Virus record (IMG/VR): IMGVR_UViG_3300011116_000922
Location: 83,411 to 147,410 of that record
From: a virus
Direction: 5' to 3' (one strand)
DNA length: 64,000 nt
Position 1 is the stretch's first letter. Each line of letters opens with the position of its first letter. A program made the position numbers and the translations under genes. This document shows positions 59,870 through 64,000 of this stretch, piece after piece. Under the pieces are notes generated by a model, which did no database searches, was not told the origin of the DNA, and saw only the letters and a program-made list of their open reading frames with translations.

Positions 59870-60262
59870 ATGTCTATTTTTTCGAATACAAAAAACCCAA
59901 AACATCAAGGAATGATTGGTGAATCTAGAGCAATCTATGAATACACCAAAATGGGAATGGTAGTTTCTAAACCCATCATGGAATGTGACTATGATCTATT
60001 AGTAGATGATGGATCATCTATAAGAAAAGTTCAAGTTAAAACAACGACACAATCATCAAGAAAAACATCTTGCCCAATTTGCAATTTGCGCGTCATGGGA
60101 GGAAACCAATCTTTCACTACAGAAAAGAAAAGAAGTATGGAAGATTGGGATATTCTTTTTGTCATGTCTGATGATGGAAACTGTTGGTCGATTCCATCTT
60201 CCGAGTTTGACGCAACAACTGCTTTGACATTAACCGAGAAGTTTGATAGGTTTAAACTGTAA
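59870..60262 (+). CDS. PD-(D/E)XK endonuclease (group I intron/homing type)
   Basis: 130 residues from ATG 59870 (GGAGGAACATAGT). IGESRAIYEYTKMGMVVSKP, CDYDLLVDDGS, VQVKTTT and a Cys pair (CPICN) fit the small PD-(D/E)XK family that includes intron endonucleases such as I-Ssp6803I (Glu, Asp, Gln/Lys active site). AT-rich compared with neighbours. It sits inside the tRNA cluster, a typical target site for such enzymes. Probably selfish. No intron is seen in the flanking tRNAs. Confidence 0.75.
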   Translation: MSIFSNTKNPKHQGMIGESRAIYEYTKMGMVVSKPIMECDYDLLVDDGSSIRKVQVKTTTQSSRKTSCPICNLRVMGGNQSFTTEKKRSMEDWDILFVMSDDGNCWSIPSSEFDATTALTLTEKFDRFKL

Positions 60263-60292
60263 AGAACCTGTTCAAGCCTCCGCTCCCATTTT

Positions 60293-60363
60293 GCCCCCAT
60301 AGTATAGTGGTAATACCCTTGACTTGTAATCAAGAGACATCAGTTCGATTCTGATTGGGGGCT
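60293..60363 (+). tRNA. tRNA-Thr (anticodon TGT)
   Basis: Acceptor GCCCCCA/TGGGGGC (60293-60299, 60356-60362), discriminator T; anticodon stem CTTGA/TCAAG with loop CTTGTAA. Confidence 0.92.
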
Positions 60364-60406
60364 TTGTTAACAAATAGTTCAAGCATTTCGCGGATGAACA
60401 TAGGGT

Positions 60407-60604
60407 ATGGAAACACTAGCACTTACTCTCTACGGAATCGGGGCAGTAGCCTCTCTCACAGCGGCTGCGCTAAAAATTCACGCACACGGATACGCCAAGG
60501 GTTACGAAGCCGGAAAGAAGTACGGCTTTGCTGACGGATTGAATCGGGCACGGATAAACCATTCAAAGCAAGCCCCCCGCAAGCGGGAGGCAGTGGGAGT
60601 ATAA
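60407..60604 (+). CDS. Small membrane protein with basic tail
   Basis: 65 residues. An N-terminal TM helix (LALTLYGIGAVASLTAAAL), then a soluble part (YAKGYEAGKKYGFADGLNRA). Its stop overlaps a TATAAATA promoter. Function unknown. Confidence 0.6.
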   Translation: METLALTLYGIGAVASLTAAALKIHAHGYAKGYEAGKKYGFADGLNRARINHSKQAPRKREAVGV

Positions 60605-60607
60605 ATA
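60600..60607 (+). promoter_or_regulatory. T4-type late promoter TATAAATA
   Basis: Perfect TATAAATA, 18 nt before ATG 60626. Confidence 0.75.
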
Positions 60608-60625
60608 TACTCTACGGAGGCTCAT

Positions 60626-61000
60626 ATGGTTATTCCTGAACTGCTTGGTCTACAAAATCAAATCCGCGTCCTGCACTGGCAAACCTCGTCCTATGCCGAA
60701 CACAAGGCATTGGGCAAGTGCTATGAAGCCCTTGATCCGCTTGTAGACCAGTTTGTGGAAACCTATTTCGGAATCCACGGACGACACACTGCTGTTGCGG
60801 CAGAAGAGTCCACCCGTGCCCCTCTTGAAATTCAAGACTACGGAGACATCAGTCCTGCTGAAGTGATTGATGACGGCATCGCGTACCTGACCAAAGAAAT
60901 CGAACAGTATTTGGAAGACACCGATACCGATCTGCTCAACATTCGGGACGAGATGCTGTCGGTGCTGAAACAGACGCGCTACCTGCTCTCCCTCAAATAA
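60626..61000 (+). CDS. DUF5856 (Dps/ferritin-like) protein
   Basis: 124 residues. LLGLQNQIRVLHWQTSSYAE, KCYEALDPLVDQFVETYFGI and a C-terminal helix pair match the phage DUF5856 type, a four-helix ferritin/Dps-like fold (His and Glu at metal-site-like positions). GGAGGCTCAT precedes the ATG and a perfect late promoter stands upstream. It may be a virion or DNA-protecting protein. Function not proven. Confidence 0.8.
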   Translation: MVIPELLGLQNQIRVLHWQTSSYAEHKALGKCYEALDPLVDQFVETYFGIHGRHTAVAAEESTRAPLEIQDYGDISPAEVIDDGIAYLTKEIEQYLEDTDTDLLNIRDEMLSVLKQTRYLLSLK

Positions 61001-61001
61001 A

Positions 61002-61024
61002 GTCCGATAACCGTAGTCCGATAA
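61002..61024 (-). promoter_or_regulatory. Two direct copies of GTCCGATAA (inverse of TTATCGGAC)
   Basis: GTCCGATAA at 61002-61010 and 61016-61024. The inverse nonamer precedes two leaderless promoters at 34.7 and 43.5 kb. Candidate regulator sites upstream of the gp33-gp32 region. Confidence 0.4.
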
Positions 61025-61123
61025 CTACCCCCGTTTGCAGCGTCCTGTGGGGGGTTTTCGACCCTGCGGAGCCGCCTAGAATGCCCTACGGCGCGTCCGG
61101 TGGCCCAAGTGGGGTCATGGCAC

Positions 61124-61160
61124 GGTTTAGGCCCGGAATGCCCTAAAACCTGCCTAAACC
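61124..61160. repeat. Inverted repeat upstream of gp33
   Basis: GGTTTAGGC/GCCTAAACC (61124-61132, 61152-61160) with a 19-nt loop, in a 200-bp gene-free stretch before the gp33 promoter. TGCCCTA is also repeated nearby. Function unknown. Confidence 0.5.
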
Positions 61161-61190
61161 CCGCCAAAGGCAAATCTCAATTTTTCAGCC

Positions 61191-61218
61191 TTGACACGCA
61201 GTTTTTGCCGTGTATCCT
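61191..61218 (+). promoter_or_regulatory. Sigma70-like promoter of the gp33 gene
   Basis: TTGACA (61191-61196), 16 bp, TATCCT (61213-61218). The first ATG (61228) is 9 nt downstream. Confidence 0.75.
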
Positions 61219-61227
61219 ACCTGTTCG

Positions 61228-61263
61228 ATGCGTGAATGCCACGCACCTACATACAACACATGA
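61228..61263 (+). CDS. Possible 11-codon leader peptide before gp33
   Basis: ATG 61228 encodes MRECHAPTYNT, ending 14 nt before the gp33 ATG. Placed right at the transcription start, so it could be translated leaderless and affect gp33 expression. Confidence 0.3.
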   Translation: MRECHAPTYNT

Positions 61264-61277
61264 GCGAGAGGCTACAC

Positions 61278-61493
61278 ATGGAAGTAAACAACGCACGATT
61301 TCCTAAAGAAGTAGAAGACCACGCAAAACGCTACAGCGTTTCATATATTGATTCTGTGATTGCGGTTTGCGAACGGTACGGAATCGAACCCCAAGTTGCA
61401 GCCAAATTTTTGAACAAGCCAATTATTGAAAAGATTCGGGCTGAAGGACAAGACCTGAATCTGCTGCCAAAAAAGGCAAAACTTCCCGTTTGA
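61278..61493 (+). CDS. 33: gp33-like late promoter transcription coactivator
   Basis: 71 residues from ATG 61278 (GAGAGG upstream; an in-frame ATG at 61260 is possible). FPKEVEDHAKRYSVSYIDSV, CERYGIEPQVAAKFLNKPI, EKIRAEGQDLNLLPK and the LPV end follow the T4/cyanophage gp33 pattern. T4 gp33 binds the RNA polymerase beta flap and links it to the sliding clamp for transcription from TATAAATA promoters. This agrees with those promoters in the window. Next to gp32. Confidence 0.78.
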   Translation: MEVNNARFPKEVEDHAKRYSVSYIDSVIAVCERYGIEPQVAAKFLNKPIIEKIRAEGQDLNLLPKKAKLPV

Positions 61494-61496
61494 ATC

Positions 61497-61524
61497 TTGA
61501 CATAACACAGGGGTTGGCTATACT
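61497..61524 (+). promoter_or_regulatory. Sigma70-like promoter of gp32
   Basis: TTGACA (61497-61502), 16 bp, TATACT (61519-61524). Leader of about 70 nt with AAGGAGATACGC before ATG 61600. Confidence 0.8.
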
Positions 61525-61599
61525 AGCCTACATAACTGTGTCTGATCTTTTCGTCACACACATCAACACACACGGTACATCAAGTACAAGGAGATACGC

Positions 61600-62553
61600 A
61601 TGAGTTTCAAGGACATGAAGAATCGTTCCAATTCGCCCACTTCGTATCAGTCGCTTTCGGCTGAAATGGAGAAACTGAACAAGCGTTCAGAGTCCTACAA
61701 GGACGACCGATTTTGGAAGCCCACTCTAGACAAGACTTCGAACGGCTACGCGGTGATTCGCTTTCTTCCGTCTGTTGATGGAGAGGATCTGCCGTGGGCA
61801 CGGGTTTGGAATCACGGTTTCCGTGGTCCGGGTGGTTGGTACATCGAAAACTCGCTCACCACCATTGGTCTAAAGGATCCGGTTTCAGAACTAAATTCCC
61901 AGTTGTGGGCTAGCGGATCGGATGACGACAAGAAGATTGCGCGTGATCGTAAGCGCAGACTCTCGTATGTCAGCAACATTCTTGTTGTCAGCGACCCCAA
62001 GAACCCGGCAAACGAGGGCAAGGTGTTCCTGTTCCGATACGGCAAGAAGATTTTTGAGAAGATTCAGGAAGCAATGAATCCTCAATATCAGGACGAGAAG
62101 CCCATGAACCCCTTTGACTTTTGGGGTGGGGCTGAGTTCAAGTTAAAGATTCGTCAGGTGGACGGCTATGTAAACTACGACCGTAGTGAGTTTGCAGAAT
62201 CGGCTGCTCTTCTTGGTGGCGATGACAAGGCTCTAGAGGAACTGTGGAAGAAGCAGTATGCCCTCAAGGAGTTCACCGACCCCAAGAACTTCAAGTCATA
62301 TGATGAGTTGAAGACGCGGTTGCACGAAGTTCTCGGTGGAGACATTCGCGCTTCCGTAAACGAGTCTGCTGTGAAGGGTGGTGCTGAAACCGCTTCTTTT
62401 GATGATGATGACTCTGCTCCCGCCCGCCCTGTGCGGAAGTCAGCGGTGGCTGACGCTCCCGCTCCCAAGCGTGAGGTCAAGCGGGCTGTGGAGTCCGATG
62501 ACGAAACAGAGGACGCTCTGTCGTACTTTGAGAAGTTGGCTGGCGACGAGTAA
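61600..62553 (+). CDS. 32: gp32 single-stranded DNA-binding protein
   Basis: 317 residues. The N-terminal LAST-like region (KRSESYKDDRFWKPTLDK) is followed by the core typical of T4-like gp32: YAVIRFLPSVDGEDLPWARV, GPGGWYIENSLTTIGLKDPV, SYVSNILVVSDPKNPANEGK, MNPFDFWGGAEFKLKI. The C-terminal tail is acidic (ESDDETEDALSYFEKL), for protein contacts. It coats ssDNA in replication, recombination and repair. The zinc ligands of T4 gp32 are not evident, as in marine relatives. Own strong promoter and terminator. Confidence 0.95.
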   Translation: MSFKDMKNRSNSPTSYQSLSAEMEKLNKRSESYKDDRFWKPTLDKTSNGYAVIRFLPSVDGEDLPWARVWNHGFRGPGGWYIENSLTTIGLKDPVSELNSQLWASGSDDDKKIARDRKRRLSYVSNILVVSDPKNPANEGKVFLFRYGKKIFEKIQEAMNPQYQDEKPMNPFDFWGGAEFKLKIRQVDGYVNYDRSEFAESAALLGGDDKALEELWKKQYALKEFTDPKNFKSYDELKTRLHEVLGGDIRASVNESAVKGGAETASFDDDDSAPARPVRKSAVADAPAPKREVKRAVESDDETEDALSYFEKLAGDE

Positions 62554-62578
62554 GCCAACCCCCATCACAGCAAGAGAG

Positions 62579-62606
62579 AGGCACACTTCGGTGTGCCTTT
62601 TTCTTT
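62579..62606 (+). terminator. Rho-independent terminator after gp32
   Basis: AGGCACAC (62579-62586), TTCG, GTGTGCCT (62591-62598), then TTTTCTTT. Confidence 0.92.
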
Positions 62607-64000
62607 AGGGCATTGTTGCCCGTTCAGCGGCTTTCAGTGTAGGATCGTTGTTGCGAACCCCGCTGTTGCCGCTGTTGTTGTTGACAGTGGTGTTGTTATT
62701 GGTTGTGTTTGGAGCAATAATCATCCCGTTTCCGGGAGTCTTTGCAGTATTTTCCCATCCAACCATTTCGCTCCACTTCAAATCATCTTTTGCTTGATTT
62801 AGATTGTTGACCATATTGGCGGACTGATTGTTTACCGATGGAACTATGGTAGCAGTTGGAGCATTTGGAGCAACAATTCCTTTGGTTGCGCCCGGATCTA
62901 GTTCAATGATTTTTTTGCGGATAGCGATTGTGTCAGCCCCTACTCCATTTTTCGCTTCGTATTCATTCAGGGCACGAATTGCGTCTTTACCAGTAAAACC
63001 GTTTCCGGGAGTTGCAACAAGCAAGGGAAGCATTCTTGGATCTTTTGCTGCCGCATTCTTGTAAGTAGACGAATTCTGTTGTGCTTTTATTCTTTGGTCT
63101 GCTTCTTTTCCTTGGCGTTCAATATAATTTTGTTTTGCTTCGTCAAATCCAATTAGCGTTCCGAAACCGCGATCACCTTCCAAATAGTCGGTGTAATCGG
63201 TTCCGAATACAGCATCTACTCCTCGCAAAATCAAATCCGCAGCACCCAATCCCAAAAGGCTTCCCGCTGTTATTGCTGAAGTAAAAGATGTTGTCACGGC
63301 AATCATCAGTTCTCCGACTAGAATTCCTAGTATTCTTGCCACCATAGGCAACCATCTCAATTCGATGAACGGAATAAGCACCGCTGCCCACAACCATTTA
63401 AATCCTTTGCTCAATGACCCGATGATGCCACCTGCTCCTGCCCCTGCTGCTCCAGCGACCGCACCGCTTTCTGCATCACCTAATAGTTTGCTAAAACCCA
63501 ATGCTTCCATTAGGCTTTTAGACTCGGGTTTTCCTTTCCCGCTTCCTCCACCCATCAATGCCTTGAGTTTAGCGAAGAGTCCGTTCTTGGAATTTTCGGC
63601 TTCTCTGCGTGCTTCTTCGTTTCTCAGTTCTTCTTCTGCGGGATCGTACCGATCTATCATCACTTTCTTGATGTCGATCACATTTGCAAGCATCTTTTTG
63701 CTGTTTTCTTTTTGTTCTCGGGCTTCTGCCGGATCGAAACGATTCATCAGGAATTGCTTCATGTCAACCACATTTGCAAGAATTTCACCAAGGGTGATGA
63801 CTACTTGTCCTGACATTTGCACTACCGTAGATCCACCGGGAATCGGTGGCTCTGCTGTGACTGTTATTGTTGTCACGGTAGATCCACCGGGAATCGGTGG
63901 CTGTGTTGCCCCTATGGATTCACCGGGAATCGGTGGCTGTGTTGCCACGGTAGATCCACCGGGAATCGGTGGCTGTGTTGCCCCTATGGATTCACCGGGA
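62605..64000 (-). CDS. Membrane/structural protein with N-terminal 12-residue repeats (partial)
   Basis: At least 465 residues; the frame stays open to the window edge, so the start is missing (the GTG at 63948 is inside the repeats). The N-terminal part is ATQPPIPGxSxx repeats. Next come two related helical units (LANVVDMKQFLMNRFDPAEA, LANVIDIKKVMIDRYDPAEE), a Gly/Ala-rich hydrophobic middle with probable membrane helices (ELRWLPMVARILGILVGELM), and an Asn-rich C-terminus (NTTNNNTTVNNNSGNSG). It could be a tape-measure-like, pilot or injected protein. No family is recognised. Confidence 0.62.
   Translation of the reverse strand, partial: PGESIGATQPPIPGGSTVATQPPIPGESIGATQPPIPGGSTVTTITVTAEPPIPGGSTVVQMSGQVVITLGEILANVVDMKQFLMNRFDPAEAREQKENSKKMLANVIDIKKVMIDRYDPAEEELRNEEARREAENSKNGLFAKLKALMGGGSGKGKPESKSLMEALGFSKLLGDAESGAVAGAAGAGAGGIIGSLSKGFKWLWAAVLIPFIELRWLPMVARILGILVGELMIAVTTSFTSAITAGSLLGLGAADLILRGVDAVFGTDYTDYLEGDRGFGTLIGFDEAKQNYIERQGKEADQRIKAQQNSSTYKNAAAKDPRMLPLLVATPGNGFTGKDAIRALNEYEAKNGVGADTIAIRKKIIELDPGATKGIVAPNAPTATIVPSVNNQSANMVNNLNQAKDDLKWSEMVGWENTAKTPGNGMIIAPNTTNNNTTVNNNSGNSGVRNNDPTLKAAERATMP
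63826..64000 (-). repeat. 36-bp tandem repeats at the window end
   Basis: Units of 36 bp encode ATQPPIPGESIG and ATQPPIPGGSTV alternately. At least four near-identical copies, plus a diverged one (AEPPIPGGSTVV), run to position 64000 and probably beyond. In-frame, Pro-rich, likely an extended linker that can change copy number. Confidence 0.85.

Noticed and set aside
1-64000. CRISPR array, insertion sequence, integrase, rRNA
   Set aside because: No spaced direct repeats, no transposase or integrase motifs, no rRNA. The only tandem repeats are coding (collagen-like region and 36-bp array).

Overview
The window is a piece of a large T4-like tailed phage genome (Caudoviricetes). The evidence is a gp32-type single-stranded DNA-binding protein with a gp33-like late-transcription coactivator beside it, many T4-type late promoter cores ([CT]TAAATA or TATAAATA) upstream of virion-type genes on both strands, head-protein N-termini resembling the T4 capsid-targeting sequence, fibre genes, a phage-type RuvC-like nuclease, ThyX, a class II ribonucleotide reductase, ten tRNA genes and a tmRNA. 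The host is not identified. It is probably Gram-negative, since the phage encodes lipoproteins, a porin-like beta-barrel and exported Gly/Tyr-rich proteins. Its vegetative promoters look like sigma70 sites (TTGACA, 16-17 bp, TATACT). A permuted tmRNA and leaderless early genes are features known from alphaproteobacteria and, for the tmRNA, picocyanobacteria. One protein has a PEP-CTERM-like tail. None of this fixes the host.

Layout. 0-5.9 kb (+): a partial gene, thyX, a collagen-like fibre gene and further fibre genes. 5.9-9.6 kb: adenosylcobalamin-dependent RNR, a trypsin-like lipoprotein and a RuvC-like nuclease. 9.6-31.3 kb (-): one long block of late genes. It holds a holin/lipoprotein pair, proteins with the EE..[ED]xDE linker repeats of marine T4-like phages, a nucleotidyltransferase, a KxDG ligase-like protein, an MGME1-like exonuclease, a ParB/Srx-fold protein, an SGNH hydrolase-like virion protein, and a tight operon whose products begin M-x-x-F-x-x-[YF]-L-x-E. 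I infer that many of these are packaged in the capsid and processed by the prohead protease. 31.4-32.1 kb (-): a zinc ribbon and a small metallopeptidase-like protein. 32.3-37.1 kb (+): a VWA/HExxH protein and a MoxR/CobS-like AAA+ ATPase with small companions.

37.1-51.8 kb (+) is accessory: tRNAs, many small overlapping genes, a porin-like protein, a receiver-like protein, DUF5710-like repeats, a phosphoesterase and several paralogues sharing an ARxxWxxLxxxGW motif. Many transcription units here start directly at a sigma70-like promoter with the ATG only 6-9 nt after the -10 box, so the mRNAs should be leaderless. 51.8-52.2 kb carries a circularly permuted tmRNA gene. 52.2-53.6 kb is a tandem array of five related small proteins, four starting MD[IL]Y. 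53.6-60.4 kb holds a zinc-finger gene, two putative homing endonucleases next to tRNAs, tRNA-derived minihelices, a deaminase-fold protein, exported Gly/Tyr-rich proteins and a tRNA cluster. 60.6-64 kb: a DUF5856-like protein, gp33, gp32, and a repeat-bearing membrane or structural gene that runs off the end.

How the parts work together (inference). Host RNA polymerase reads the TTGACA-type promoters early. gp33, with a sigma factor outside this window, switches on the TATAAATA-type promoters for the virion and lysis genes. RNR and ThyX supply DNA precursors, gp32 and the nucleases act in replication, recombination and packaging, and the tRNAs and tmRNA support translation in the infected cell. 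All names come from reading motifs by eye. No database search was possible.
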